A stretch of DNA of 64,000 bases from Nitrospira sp. (GTDB lineage Bacteria > Nitrospirota > Nitrospiria > Nitrospirales > Nitrospiraceae), in assembly GCA_018242765.1 (NCBI GenBank), contig JAFEBH010000020.1:1-64000 (forward strand), given 5' to 3'. The translations under genes were made by a program, and so were the position numbers. Below, in pieces: positions 24,884 through 34,236 of this stretch. A model generated the notes under the pieces. That model was not told where the DNA came from. It searched no databases and saw only the letters and a program-made list of their open reading frames with translations. The number at the start of each line of letters is the position of its first letter. Position 1 is the first letter of the stretch.

Positions 24884-26175
24884 AACATTCCCCCTACCGC
24901 TTGTTCCAGCCTGGCCAAGGAAACGGAGAGGTCATGCCGCGCCAGGCCATAATCCAGCAAGATCTGTCGCTGCACGCGCTGGGCATCCAATACCTCAAGC
25001 AGACTCGACGCTCCCTGTTGAAAACTAAACTGCGCAAGCCGCAACGCTTCCTGAGCCTGCTTGAGCAATCCTTTATCGAAGACCTCAATCAATTCGGCGG
25101 TCGTGCGGACATCTTGATAATGCTGATAGACGGCACGCCCAAGTTCATTACGTGTCCGAAGCAGCTCAGCCTCATCTCGGCGTTTCGCTCCTAACGACGA
25201 CGCGATCTCTCCCTGCCGCCGGTACCAGAGTGGTAGGGGCACTGACAATCCTCCTTGAAACGCTTCCCTCCCTATCTCACGCCAGTAGCTACCATTGACG
25301 GTGACTGACGGCACGCGAGCCTGTCGTTCGAATTCAATCTTCCAGTCCGATTGTTCCACGGACTTCAGCAAGCGCTGGATGGTTGGGTGCTGGTCCATCA
25401 TCCGAGCCATGAGCCCTTCAATCCGCAAGTCTCGGGGAAGCATTCTGAATTCACCATGAACCATGTACGTGGGCCCCAGCGCACCACCGGTCAAGGTATC
25501 GACGGCAACACGATTGATTCGAACGAGATTATCCGCACGGGCAAGTTGCTGCCGTGCCTTCAGGACTTCCACTTCTGCTTTGATGGATTCAAATTGAGGA
25601 GCTTCCCCAGATTTGACACGGGCCCTCACGATTCTGGCCACGCCTTCGACAGTATCGAGGTTCTGCTTGGCCAGGTCCGCATCTTGTTGGGCTAGCAGCA
25701 GATCATAGAAGGCGACTTTGACCTGCGAGGCCAGATTCAACCGAGCTTCCAACATCCCGACGTTGGCCGTGGCCACGCCAAGATCCGCCACTCGTTGCCG
25801 TGCCGAACGGAGGGCCGGCCATTCGACTGGTTGCCCGACGGTCACGTTGTATTCGGTGAGTGACTGTCGAGTAAGACTCGACTCGGGACCCACCAGACTC
25901 GTGTCACGGAGCATCCCGTGGCCACCAGCACCTCCAACGGTAGGGTTTGGATAGGCGCCAGCCGCAGTTTGCTGGCCCTTTTGCTGCTCAATCGTACCTT
26001 CCGCCAACGAGACCAACGGATTTCTTGCCAACGTCAAGTCGACAATCATATCAAGACTGTAGAACTGCCCATCCGGCTCCGCAGAAGCCCTCGTTCCGCC
26101 AAAAGTGATCGTTATCGCACACAGGAACGCAAGCAGAACTCTTCTCCTCATTCTCTGCCTCAGCATCATCACCAT
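24880..26175 (-). CDS. Outer-membrane efflux channel (TolC/CzcC family)
   Basis: 431 residues with a signal peptide (RRRVLLAFLCAITITFGGTR) and two repeats of the outer-membrane efflux protein fold. The first contains VDLTLARNPLVSLAEG, the second LRLAQFSFQQGASSLLEVLD. It is the first gene of the efflux operon. The start is uncertain among several nearby Met codons (26175, 26169, 26166, 26151); gaggcagag lies before the last. No regulator gene is adjacent. Confidence 0.94.
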   Translation of the reverse strand: MVMMLRQRMRRRVLLAFLCAITITFGGTRASAEPDGQFYSLDMIVDLTLARNPLVSLAEGTIEQQKGQQTAAGAYPNPTVGGAGGHGMLRDTSLVGPESSLTRQSLTEYNVTVGQPVEWPALRSARQRVADLGVATANVGMLEARLNLASQVKVAFYDLLLAQQDADLAKQNLDTVEGVARIVRARVKSGEAPQFESIKAEVEVLKARQQLARADNLVRINRVAVDTLTGGALGPTYMVHGEFRMLPRDLRIEGLMARMMDQHPTIQRLLKSVEQSDWKIEFERQARVPSVTVNGSYWREIGREAFQGGLSVPLPLWYRRQGEIASSLGAKRRDEAELLRTRNELGRAVYQHYQDVRTTAELIEVFDKGLLKQAQEALRLAQFSFQQGASSLLEVLDAQRVQRQILLDYGLARHDLSVSLARLEQAVGGML

Positions 26176-26223
26176 GAGGTTATAGTAGGCCGAATACGTT
26201 TTATTTTCAAATGACTCTGGCGA

Positions 26224-27060
26224 CTACGACGAGGAACGGATTGGGACATGTGAGTCGTCCGGCAGGCCACTGAAATAGAAAGCCGAGATCGCCACAGACG
26301 CCGCAACATTCAACGACTCCACCCCTTCGGCCAAAGGGATGAAAAATCGGATGCTCGACGCCTTCACAACGTCCTGTGACAGCCCCGTCCCCTCGTTGCC
26401 GACAGCGAAGAGGAGCCGGCTCGGTATTGTCCGTATGTTCCTGAGTGGAACACTATCAGCCGTTGGGAGAAGTGCCGAATACAGTTCGCATCCGTGCAAT
26501 GCGAACGTTCGAATGTCTCGTGTGTAGAACACAGGAAGAGCCAAGAGCGTACCAGCCGTAGCACGGACAACCTTGGGACTGAAGTGATCGACAGAATCAT
26601 GGCTCAACCAGACACCGGACAAATCCAGCGCTGCAGCGGTCCGGATAATCGCCCCGACATTCGCCGGATCTCGTAGCCGATCCCCGTAAATCCCCAATAC
26701 TCTCGACCGTCTAAATATGTGCCCTTCGTCCCACTGCGGTTGTTGAACGACGGCCAGAATACCCTGCGGAGTCTCTACATCTGTTAATCGCTGAAAGACG
26801 AGATCCGAACAGAGAAACTGTCGCCCTTGCAATTTTAATCGCGTGGTCCGATCAGCATCACATTCGATACGGAGATAACTGGGCGAGATGAGCAGACTTC
26901 GTATCGCCTGCGGATGTTGGGAAATGAGATCAAGGCAGTGAGTAGCCCCTTCAACAACAAAAGCACCCTCTTTTGACCTGACCGTCTTATCACGAAGCAG
27001 TTGTCGAATCAGGGCGCCCTGCGCGCGAGTCAGGGTCTGGAGATGCAACCCTGCTCCCAC
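26224..27060 (-). CDS. TrmH/SpoU-family RNA 2'-O-methyltransferase
   Basis: 278 residues. An N-terminal substrate-binding domain (about 10-100) precedes a SPOUT knot with its three motifs: DPANVGAIIRTAAALDLSGV, then LFAVGNEGTGLSQ, then IPLAEGVESLNVAASVAISA. Such enzymes 2'-O-methylate rRNA or tRNA riboses using SAM. The layout with a substrate-binding N-domain is that of 23S rRNA methylases (RlmB/TsnR-like); the target cannot be told from sequence. Confidence 0.93.
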   Translation of the reverse strand: MGAGLHLQTLTRAQGALIRQLLRDKTVRSKEGAFVVEGATHCLDLISQHPQAIRSLLISPSYLRIECDADRTTRLKLQGRQFLCSDLVFQRLTDVETPQGILAVVQQPQWDEGHIFRRSRVLGIYGDRLRDPANVGAIIRTAAALDLSGVWLSHDSVDHFSPKVVRATAGTLLALPVFYTRDIRTFALHGCELYSALLPTADSVPLRNIRTIPSRLLFAVGNEGTGLSQDVVKASSIRFFIPLAEGVESLNVAASVAISAFYFSGLPDDSHVPIRSSS

Positions 27061-27113
27061 CTAGCCTCCCGCCAAGGTACCTAAAGAAATTGGAACAACG
27101 GCAAGACCACCAC

Positions 27114-27455
27114 TCACCGACGTCTTCGTTCAGACGCTGCTTCTGCCGCGCGAATACGCTGAGCACGAGCCTTCGCTCGCTTCAAGGCTGTCAACTTGCC
27201 CCGAGTCCTGGTTTGCTCAAACTGGAGTTGTTCAAGCTGAGATTTCAAGTGGGCTTTTTCTTGCTTGTGCAGGCTGGCACATTCCGCCTTAGAAAGTTGG
27301 GTCCAATCTCCGCTATTTCTCGCCCGCTTGATGCGATCCTCTAACGATTCTCGCAGCTGCTTGCTCCTCATCGTCATCAGCGATTTCAGAGCCTCCTGAC
27401 GACGCTGCACCTCTTCTTCTTCAGCCATGATGCCACGAATATCCGTCCCTAACAT
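27114..27455 (-). CDS. Coiled-coil basic protein, unknown
   Basis: 113 residues from the ATG preceded by aaggaggtgg. An upstream in-frame Met at 27488 has no such signal. The chain is almost entirely one charged helix (SMRSKQLRES-type heptads, KQEKAHLKSQLEQLQFEQTR) with an Arg/Ala-rich C-terminus (RIRAAEAASERRRR). It is likely a nucleic-acid- or protein-associated coiled coil. No family is recognised. Confidence 0.65.
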   Translation of the reverse strand: MLGTDIRGIMAEEEEVQRRQEALKSLMTMRSKQLRESLEDRIKRARNSGDWTQLSKAECASLHKQEKAHLKSQLEQLQFEQTRTRGKLTALKRAKARAQRIRAAEAASERRRR

Positions 27456-27565
27456 AGACTTCCACCTCCTTACACACATACCCCACAACGAGCGTTCACA
27501 TTATAACTGAACTGATGCGCAATCTGGAATGCCCTGTAACCATTTGATTACATGATACAATTTAG

Positions 27566-28087
27566 ATGAATGGCGTCTTGTTTCTTGAAGCAAATTCTCT
27601 CATTGTGTATCATCCTGCCATGTTCATCGGAACGTGCATTCAGGGTTGGAGGTTGGCACGAAAGCAATCCGTCGAATCGCTAGCAAGCGTCGCCGGTCTA
27701 CCCCACGACTTGCTCGAACAGATCGAATCAGGCCAGACGGATCCTACAGCTGGCACTATCGAGTCACTCGCTCATGCGCTCCAGGTCCCACCCTCATGGT
27801 TGTTTGATCATCCTGGATCCTTTGAATACCTATTTGGGGACTCATCAGATGATGAGGGTGAAGAACCGAACGCGGCTGGGACTGACCCAGTTACCAATCG
27901 AATCTTGGCTGGCTCTCGAGCAGACCGATCGCTCTTCGTTCTCTTGACGGCCCTTATGCAAGCCGGTGATCCTAAACTTTTGAGGGCCGCCGAAATGAGC
28001 CTGCGGAGTTTAGTCAAACAATCCCGCCAAGCAACCGTCCCTTGGCAACAACGCCCTTCAGGACACTTCGAACCACCAAGTGATTAG
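27566..28087 (+). CDS. XRE-type helix-turn-helix regulator
   Basis: 173 residues from the first ATG; a second ATG at 27620 (MFIGTCIQGWRLARKQSVES) is the more usual start of this fold and may be correct. The XRE domain has LASVAGLPHDLLEQIESGQT as its helix 2-3 region, then TIESLAHALQVPPSWLF. An acidic linker (DSSDDEGEE) separates a helical C-terminal part. It probably binds DNA as a dimer; targets are unknown. No toxin partner is adjacent. Confidence 0.88.
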   Translation: MNGVLFLEANSLIVYHPAMFIGTCIQGWRLARKQSVESLASVAGLPHDLLEQIESGQTDPTAGTIESLAHALQVPPSWLFDHPGSFEYLFGDSSDDEGEEPNAAGTDPVTNRILAGSRADRSLFVLLTALMQAGDPKLLRAAEMSLRSLVKQSRQATVPWQQRPSGHFEPPSD

Positions 28088-28295
28088 CCCGGTTGCGCGA
28101 AGAGATCACCTCCTCCCCGCTCTACCTCAAGGCCCGAAGCCACAGCAAACCTCAGACCCAGGAGAAAACGGTGATAGTGTGGCCAGCCTCCCCATCCATT
28201 TCGTAGAACAAACTGTTCCTATGCAATCCCTATTGATACACTTCGGGAATGAGAACGCTGACTGAATTTGTGCGCGATCCATCTTTGAGGATCTG

Positions 28296-30290
28296 ATGCG
28301 TGGACTTTTCGTACTGATCCTGCCTCTATTGATTGTCGGATGCAGCAGCAATCGCGTTTCCTCTTCCATCCATCCGGGATCCGCCACCTCCTCCGCCACA
28401 AGCGAGCTGGTAATTGATCGGGTTAGTCCGGTTGTCCAAAGCCTCCTCCACTCCACACTCCATGAGACGCATACCACGATCATTGCCACCCATCAAACGG
28501 TGGCTGCACGACCAGCTCAATACAAGCAGCGCGCAGTCACGGGCACACTGAAGGCCCCTTGGGAAGGCATGAGAAAACTGGAACGTCATGGACTCCTGAC
28601 TGCGGAACTTGCCGAAGTCAGACCTCTGAATCTTCCAGCCCTTCTGGATAGGCTTGAGGCCGGCATGGATCGCTTCTCTGCGCCGGTTACGCCGCTCCCC
28701 ATCCCTGCCGGTTCGGATCGCCGCGGCACGATTGCCTTCATCCTTGAGGTCCTTCACCAGGCCGCTCTCCATCGAGAACGTGCCCTGGCTGATCTTTCCG
28801 ACCAGGAACGTGCCTTCCTCTTTGAGCACGGACGAGCACTGGCAGAATCCTATACCCCACAAATTTCTGTACTCTCTGACGTCACGGTGTCACAGATCCT
28901 CTCGAACACCAGGTTTGCAAAGCTCTTGGAAGAGCGGGTGAAGTACGAGCATCTCCTTGCAGCCGGCCAAGTCTTGGCGCTGTTGACGAATACGCGATGG
29001 CTCGACAAGCTCGCAACCGTATTGCCAGATACCGTCTCTCCAGCACAGGTTCCCCCCGGCATCACCGGTGAGGTGCGGCTGATCCAGAACACGCCCGAAG
29101 GGGTCATCGTGGTTGGAGGCCCAGGTCCAAACACCTATGAATTAGAGGGACCCGTTGCCCTCATTCTCGATCTTGGCGGAGACGATTGGTATCGCGGTGT
29201 CGTCGGGGCATCCCACGACGCGCACTATGGAAATGCTCTCGTCATTGATCTCGCCGGCAATGACCGCTACACCGGAGCTCCGTTAGGATTAGCCACTGGT
29301 CGGCTCGGCATCGGACTTCTCTTCGACCGATCCGGGGACGACCGCTATGAACTTTCTCCGGGATCGGGTGGAGCAGGTTTTGGGGGACTGGGCATCCTGG
29401 TCGATGTACAAGGAAATGACCAGTACCTCGGCAACCGACTGACTCAGGGGGCGGCAATCGGAGGGCTAGGGCTCTTGATCGATACCGCAGGCAACGATCA
29501 CCATCATAGCCATGGATTTTCCCTTGGGTTTGGAGGACCTCTTGGGCTCGGGGCCATCATTGATACCGAAGGAGACGACCAGTACCAATGCGGTGACGCC
29601 ATTCCCAGCGCCTACAACGCCCATGAGGCTCCCACGGTGAAAGCAGGCGATCCAGGATTTCAGTACGACTGCTTCGGCCTTGGCACAGGCGCCGGTGCTC
29701 GGGTCCTGACGAAGCAACCAGAATGGCAAGCCCAGAGCCTGGCGGGCGGCATCGGATTGCTTGTGGATCTAAAGGGACACGATCGCTATCAGAGCGCTAA
29801 CTTCTCACAAGGAATGGGATACTTTTTCGGTGCGGGACTCTTGCTCGACCTCGACGGCACGGATGAGTATCAGGCAGCTCGCTACGGCCATGGCGCCTCC
29901 GCCCATTATGGTGTCGCACTCTTCATCGACCATCATGGAAACGATCGATATGGGTCAACAGGGCCCTATTACAATGCGGGAGTGGCTTGGGACCATGGCG
30001 TCAGCTTGACCATTGACGCGGGAACCGGTCATGATAATTATACATTCGATCGCACAACCGGCCTTGGAAAGGCTGACCACACCGGCTGGGCCGTCTTTGT
30101 GGACGAGGGAGGCAACGACCACTACATAATCCAGTCCGGTTACGGAGAAGTCTCAGAACGAAGTCTTGCAGGATTCATCGACCTCGCCGGCGACGACCAG
30201 TACACTGTCTTGTCACCATCCGCTAATATCCATCCCTCGAACAGTATGTCCACCTCTCATGCACAGGGGAGCCTTTCCCGAGACCGGTAG
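28296..30290 (+). CDS. Outer lipoprotein with twelve D-x-x-G-(N/D)-D-x-Y repeats
   Basis: 664 residues from an ATG with gagg upstream. The signal peptide ends in a lipobox (LLIVGC, Cys16). A helical domain follows (about 30-270). From about 285 to the end runs a repeat region whose units of 22-40 residues each contain a D-x-x-G-(N/D)-D-x-Y core: DLGGDDWY, DLAGNDRY, DRSGDDRY, DVQGNDQY, DTAGNDHH, DTEGDDQY, DLKGHDRY, DLDGTDEY, DHHGNDRY, GTGHDNY, DEGGNDHY, DLAGDDQY. Glycine-rich links lie between them. This is consistent with a stacked beta-roll or beta-helix that binds Ca2+, but it differs from the RTX nonapeptide. The gene is monocistronic. Confidence 0.85.
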   Translation: MRGLFVLILPLLIVGCSSNRVSSSIHPGSATSSATSELVIDRVSPVVQSLLHSTLHETHTTIIATHQTVAARPAQYKQRAVTGTLKAPWEGMRKLERHGLLTAELAEVRPLNLPALLDRLEAGMDRFSAPVTPLPIPAGSDRRGTIAFILEVLHQAALHRERALADLSDQERAFLFEHGRALAESYTPQISVLSDVTVSQILSNTRFAKLLEERVKYEHLLAAGQVLALLTNTRWLDKLATVLPDTVSPAQVPPGITGEVRLIQNTPEGVIVVGGPGPNTYELEGPVALILDLGGDDWYRGVVGASHDAHYGNALVIDLAGNDRYTGAPLGLATGRLGIGLLFDRSGDDRYELSPGSGGAGFGGLGILVDVQGNDQYLGNRLTQGAAIGGLGLLIDTAGNDHHHSHGFSLGFGGPLGLGAIIDTEGDDQYQCGDAIPSAYNAHEAPTVKAGDPGFQYDCFGLGTGAGARVLTKQPEWQAQSLAGGIGLLVDLKGHDRYQSANFSQGMGYFFGAGLLLDLDGTDEYQAARYGHGASAHYGVALFIDHHGNDRYGSTGPYYNAGVAWDHGVSLTIDAGTGHDNYTFDRTTGLGKADHTGWAVFVDEGGNDHYIIQSGYGEVSERSLAGFIDLAGDDQYTVLSPSANIHPSNSMSTSHAQGSLSRDR

Positions 30291-30473
30291 GACATCGATA
30301 GACTCACTATCCACGTCAGGCCATGATCACAGGAGATGGGTATCCATATCCACTAAATCTACAGACCAAGCAGACAGAAGGGGGTTGTTTTTTCTCTTTC
30401 AGACGTAGAAAATACCGGCGCTTTATCGATGTTGGCCTAATCATCCACCATTTTCTTATAGAGAGGCATAACC

Positions 30474-30887
30474 GTGAGTCTGCGTAATCTTGTACAGCTC
30501 GTGTTGGTAGCCAGTATCTGCGGCATTGGGAGTCACGTCTCGGCATATGACGCCAGTCCGAATATCGGCACGGCAGAGGGTTCTTGTGCAGATGTGATTT
30601 TTTCAGCCTTTACGCCAGCCCCGTACTCCCATGAAAAGGGCAATGAGGCGGCGCCGAAGTCAGACTTCTCATTCCTGGCGTCGAAGGCAACCCGTATTGA
30701 TAGCCTTAAGGTCACCGTCAAGGATGAGAAGGTCCCGATTACAATCACACCACAAGGTAATGGCTATCTGGTCAAAGGCAAACTGCCTGCCAGTGCAACG
30801 GGCTCCTACGTCCGGGTCGACATTTTTGCCGAAGGGCTTACCCTCTGTCAGCGCGCAGACGGCTGGCTCTTAAAAGTTGGAAAGTAA
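30474..30887 (+). CDS. Exported protein, unknown
   Basis: 137 residues starting at GTG with agagagg upstream. The signal peptide (LRNLVQLVLVASICGIGSHV) is cleaved near SAYDAS. The mature domain is small and beta-rich, with two Cys (GSCADVIF and LTLCQRAD) that could form a disulphide. No family is recognised. It is followed by a terminator-like hairpin at 30910-30934. Confidence 0.8.
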   Translation: MSLRNLVQLVLVASICGIGSHVSAYDASPNIGTAEGSCADVIFSAFTPAPYSHEKGNEAAPKSDFSFLASKATRIDSLKVTVKDEKVPITITPQGNGYLVKGKLPASATGSYVRVDIFAEGLTLCQRADGWLLKVGK

Positions 30888-30909
30888 TCTGACCTCACGA
30901 AGGGAACCG

Positions 30910-30934
30910 TGGGCAGGCAGTTGTCCTGCCCACA
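30910..30934. terminator. Intrinsic-terminator-like hairpin
   Basis: gtgggcagg pairs with cctgcccac (30910-30918 with 30926-30934) in a perfect 9-bp stem. It lies between the rightward 30474-30887 gene and the leftward 49-residue gene and could serve both. The downstream T-tract is weak. Confidence 0.6.
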
Positions 30935-30965
30935 TCACTCTGTCTATTTCTCCTCAAGAACAGCG

Positions 30966-31115
30966 TTACGGTTCCTCCTCTTCAACGGACTCGATCACAT
31001 CTCGCAACCTTGCGACAAAAGCCTCCGGCTGACCGAGGGCACTCTCCGTCAATTGAAATTCACTGACGAGCACTCCATCTTTATCGACGAGTACGAGGCG
31101 ATACCCTTGTTGCAT
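30966..31115 (-). CDS. 49-residue conserved-looking small protein
   Basis: The frame reads MQQGYRLVLVDKDGVLVSEF and ends in an acidic tail (IESVEEEEP). It has gagagg six bases upstream of the ATG. An alternative Met at 31142 would add 9 residues. The beta-beta-alpha look resembles a small stand-alone ligand or regulatory fold; no family is named. It is oriented like the following gene at 31194-31646. Confidence 0.65.
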   Translation of the reverse strand: MQQGYRLVLVDKDGVLVSEFQLTESALGQPEAFVARLRDVIESVEEEEP

Positions 31116-31193
31116 GGAACACCTCTCTTCTACGAGGGTCATGTCAGAAGATAAGGGCCGACTTCTGGCAGGGAGCCTTCGGCTTTGGGTAGA

Positions 31194-31646
31194 TTAAAAT
31201 GGAAAACGAATACCGAGCTGAACCTCGTTCGGCACAAGATACGGCCCAAAGAGATTCCTCAATCCGACAGTGGTCGAGTTAGGATTAGAGAAGGCAACCG
31301 GCAGGGTATGGAGGGAGCGGTCGAATTCTGTGGCATAGCCACCACCAAACCCCGCACCAAGATAGGGGATAACTGTCGTACGCCCCACTGCAATCTGCGC
31401 TGAGAGGGTTGGAATTGTCCGCAAGGCCATAGCCGTCTCTCCAACTATCGAAAGAGATGATGTCGGCTTCGATTCCACATCCCCTGCCCTTACAAGAGCG
31501 GATGGTACCATTGTACCGGAGAGCGCTACCCCCATCGGAGTGGGTCCGACTTTCAGAGGGTCTGCAAGGGAAAGTGCCCCGCACAGACTCGAGGTAACGA
31601 CAATCCCCACCCCCAATGACCATATGAAAAGACGGACTTGACGCAT
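31194..31646 (-). CDS. Exported, possibly outer-membrane beta-barrel protein
   Basis: 150 residues from the Met at 31646 (MRQVRLFIWSLGVGIVVTSS); an in-frame Met at 31706 lacks a leader. A signal peptide is followed by glycine-rich alternating hydrophobic strands (AQIAVGRTTVIPYLGAGFGG) and a C-terminal Phe (QLGIRFPF). The terminal aromatic and strand pattern suggest a small outer-membrane barrel. No specific family. Confidence 0.7.
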   Translation of the reverse strand: MRQVRLFIWSLGVGIVVTSSLCGALSLADPLKVGPTPMGVALSGTMVPSALVRAGDVESKPTSSLSIVGETAMALRTIPTLSAQIAVGRTTVIPYLGAGFGGGYATEFDRSLHTLPVAFSNPNSTTVGLRNLFGPYLVPNEVQLGIRFPF

Positions 31647-31754
31647 AAATCCACCATACAACCCCCAAGGCTTCGTTTCAAGAGACCTCCTGCGTCGGAG
31701 TGACATATCACTGATGGATCCCCCTTAATAGCCGTGACCGGCATCGCCAGCCGG

Positions 31755-32345
31755 CTACATGGTTACACGCGTGAGCGTATTCTCATCCGTATGGTGAAAC
31801 AGATCCTTCCGTCCCGGTATACGAAGTTGCGTATCCTCTTTGTAATGAAATCGATTCGCATCAAGAATCGTTACCGTCAATTCATAGCGCACCGTCTTGA
31901 ACTCCCTATTGAGAAACCGATTCGAACAGATCCCATAGGTCTCTGCCCCACCCTCCGCCACAAGTGTAAAGGATGTGGCTGTCGGCTCCACCGTACTACC
32001 AGCCATCAAGGCTACCCCACGTGGCACAATAAAACAGCGCAGCACCTGTCGTTCACCAGGATCCCACAACCAATACCCGACCTCTTCATGAAACGGATCA
32101 GTCTCTCCGAGGCGATGTGCAACCCTCGCATAGCGTAAACCGTACAACACCTGTTCGTGATTGCGCACCGCACCAATCGGAGCAAATGTGATCCTCTCAC
32201 GAAACCGATTCTGCTCCGCCCCGCGATCATCTGATGGCGCCTCATCAGCGCCCTTGTCTCCCTCCCAGACACCCGCTAAGACCGTCAGTGGTCCAAGTTG
32301 GCCTGCACCGTTTGATTCCACAGTGTTCTCCCTTCTCTCCTCCAC
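31755..32345 (-). CDS. Nitrobindin/THAP4-like heme-binding beta-barrel protein
   Basis: 196 residues. The fold shows GPLTVLAGVWEGDKGAD, then RERITFAPIGAVRNHEQVLY, then DPFHEEVGYWLWDPGERQVL and RCFIVPRGV. This is the ordered signature of the DUF1794/nitrobindin family, which uses a ten-stranded barrel and may bind ferric heme. Here the glycine-rich N-terminal segment reads GVWEGDKG rather than the usual GxWxGxGxG. The likely heme-ligand His near the end is in place by position only. The start lacks a strong ribosome site. Confidence 0.85.
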   Translation of the reverse strand: MEERRENTVESNGAGQLGPLTVLAGVWEGDKGADEAPSDDRGAEQNRFRERITFAPIGAVRNHEQVLYGLRYARVAHRLGETDPFHEEVGYWLWDPGERQVLRCFIVPRGVALMAGSTVEPTATSFTLVAEGGAETYGICSNRFLNREFKTVRYELTVTILDANRFHYKEDTQLRIPGRKDLFHHTDENTLTRVTM

Positions 32346-32424
32346 AGAAACGTTTGATGAAACACTCGCCCCTCAACCATCGAGTCGTGACAATACAGCC
32401 AAGTATTGTACCCAGCACGTTCAA

Positions 32425-32445
32425 ACGGTGCAAATTGCAAACCGT
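32425..32445. promoter_or_regulatory. Inverted repeat in a divergent promoter region
   Basis: acggtgcaaattgcaaaccgt contains a perfect gcaaattgc core and outer acggt/accgt arms, 21 bases in all. It lies between the divergent nitrobindin-like and transhydrogenase genes and has the look of an operator for a dimeric regulator. It is unproven; no regulator gene is adjacent. Confidence 0.4.
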
Positions 32446-32591
32446 ACAAAGAAGGTGGCTGCTACCGAATGCACCTGCTGACTGGTATCGCTGTGATCCA
32501 AGTCACACATCCCCATTTCTCTTGGCGAGCCGAATCTTCCACGATATTGTTGCCTTCGACATCTCAATGAAACAGGTTGAGGAGCCTCGCC

Positions 32592-33995
32592 ATGCAGTCG
32601 TATGACATGGTTGTCATCGGCAGTGGTCCAGCTGGCCAGAAGGCCGCCATCCAAGCCGCGAAACTGTCCAAACGAGTCGCCATCATTGAGAAAGCCCCGC
32701 AACTTGGTGGTGCCTCGCTCAATACCGGCACCTTGCCAAGCAAGACTCTTAGGGACACCATTGATTACATCCATGGATTGAGCAGGAGGGGATTGGCTCA
32801 GCTGGGCACTGACCTGACTAGCCGACTTACCCTCCCCGACCTCATGGTGCGAAAAGAACAGGTGATCGCCACTGAGGTTGATGTCGTCCGTCATCAACTC
32901 TCGCGCAATAAGATCGAGATTCTTCAGGGCACTGCCAGTTTTGTCGATCCTCATACGCTGAACGTTGTTAGATCGAATGGAACTGTCTATCAAGTCCAGG
33001 GGGGCGTCATCATTGTGACCACCGGATCACGCCCTCGCCGCCCCCCAGAGATTCCATTTAATGATCTCACCATCTGCGATTCCGATTCGTTTCTTCGTAC
33101 AACCAAGAACCCAAACAGTATCATCGTCATCGGTGCGGGAGTCATCGGAACTGAATACGCCTCAATGTTGGCTGCCTTTGGGATCCACATCACACTCATC
33201 GATCGGCGAACCCAGATGTTACGATTCTTGGACCAGGAAATTGCACAGGCTCTCAATGGTCAGATGCAGCACAACGGCGTCACGATGAGGCTCGGGCAGG
33301 ACTGTGTGAATGTTACCGTGAACGACGCGGGCCGCCCGACCGTACACCTTCAGGATAGACAGACCGTGACCGCCGACATGCTGCTCTACACGATGGGTCG
33401 GATCGGGAACACCGACACACTGAACCTCCCGGCCATCGGCCTGACGACAGACCAGCAAGGACAATTGTCCGTCAATGCGCATTATCAAACGGCTCTGCCC
33501 CACATCTATGCGGCTGGTGATGTCATAGGATTTCCAGCATTGGCCGCCACGGCAATGGAACAAGGTCGCCTTGCGGCGTGCCATGCGTTTCAGCTGTCCG
33601 ATACACACCAGGTCAAGGTCATTCCATACGGCATCTACAGCGTTCCGGAAGTCTCAATGGTCGGTGTAACGGAGGAAGAACTCACAGCCGGCCATATCCC
33701 GTACATCACCGGCAGAGCCTTGTTCCGAGAAATGGCACGTGGCCACATCAGCGGCGACCTCCATGGTCTCTTAAAGGTGATCTTTCACCGTGAGACGCAC
33801 GCGCTGCTGGGTGTCCACATCATTGGAGCTGGAGCGACGGAACTGATTCATATCGGCCAATCGATCCTGACCTATGGAGGAACGGTCGAATACTTCATCC
33901 ATAACGTCTTCAATTACCCCACCATGGCCGAGTGCTATCGTACCGCAGCCCTCGACGGACTCAATCGGCTGCACCATCAGCCTTCATCACATTGA
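32592..33995 (+). CDS. sthA: Soluble pyridine nucleotide transhydrogenase type flavoprotein
   Basis: 467 residues from the ATG preceded by gaggagcc. The FAD Rossmann motif (VVIGSGPAGQKAAIQAAKLS), the NAD(P) motif (IVIGAGVIGTEYASMLAAFG) and the C-terminal dimerisation domain are all present. The active-site segment is GGASLNTGTLPSKTLR: both redox cysteines of dihydrolipoamide dehydrogenase are absent, as in energy-independent transhydrogenases. It would equilibrate NADPH and NADH. The absence of both Cys favours the SthA assignment. Confidence 0.9.
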   Translation: MQSYDMVVIGSGPAGQKAAIQAAKLSKRVAIIEKAPQLGGASLNTGTLPSKTLRDTIDYIHGLSRRGLAQLGTDLTSRLTLPDLMVRKEQVIATEVDVVRHQLSRNKIEILQGTASFVDPHTLNVVRSNGTVYQVQGGVIIVTTGSRPRRPPEIPFNDLTICDSDSFLRTTKNPNSIIVIGAGVIGTEYASMLAAFGIHITLIDRRTQMLRFLDQEIAQALNGQMQHNGVTMRLGQDCVNVTVNDAGRPTVHLQDRQTVTADMLLYTMGRIGNTDTLNLPAIGLTTDQQGQLSVNAHYQTALPHIYAAGDVIGFPALAATAMEQGRLAACHAFQLSDTHQVKVIPYGIYSVPEVSMVGVTEEELTAGHIPYITGRALFREMARGHISGDLHGLLKVIFHRETHALLGVHIIGAGATELIHIGQSILTYGGTVEYFIHNVFNYPTMAECYRTAALDGLNRLHHQPSSH

Positions 33996-34145
33996 ATCGG
34001 CATCAGGCCACCGGTTCGACCATACGAGAACCGGCCCGGGGCGGGAGTCAGCCTCATGAGCCTGCAGAAGGTTTGCTAAAACCATGAAAAGGAATATACT
34101 CAGCTTATCTTTCCTGATCATCATGAGCTACGTGGAGTCGTAGTC

Positions 34146-34232
34146 ATGAGCACAATCCCGACTATTAGAGGTTCCCTCTCAGTATCACCCACCGCCGATC
34201 TCCCTCCGGAGATGGGCCACCCCAGGAGGTAG
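34146..34232 (+). CDS. Possible 28-residue leader peptide
   Basis: The frame reads MSTIPTIRGSLSVSPTADLP and ends ten bases before the YbaK-type gene's ATG, with its stop codon touching that gene's Shine-Dalgarno sequence. ggag lies eight bases before its own ATG. It could couple translation or regulate the next gene. A 19-residue frame (34084-34143) precedes it. Both may be chance. Confidence 0.25.
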   Translation: MSTIPTIRGSLSVSPTADLPPEMGHPRR

Positions 34233-34236
34233 AGCC

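Noticed and set aside
32592..33995. Dihydrolipoamide dehydrogenase
   Set aside because: Both redox cysteines are absent from the active-site segment, which fits a transhydrogenase.
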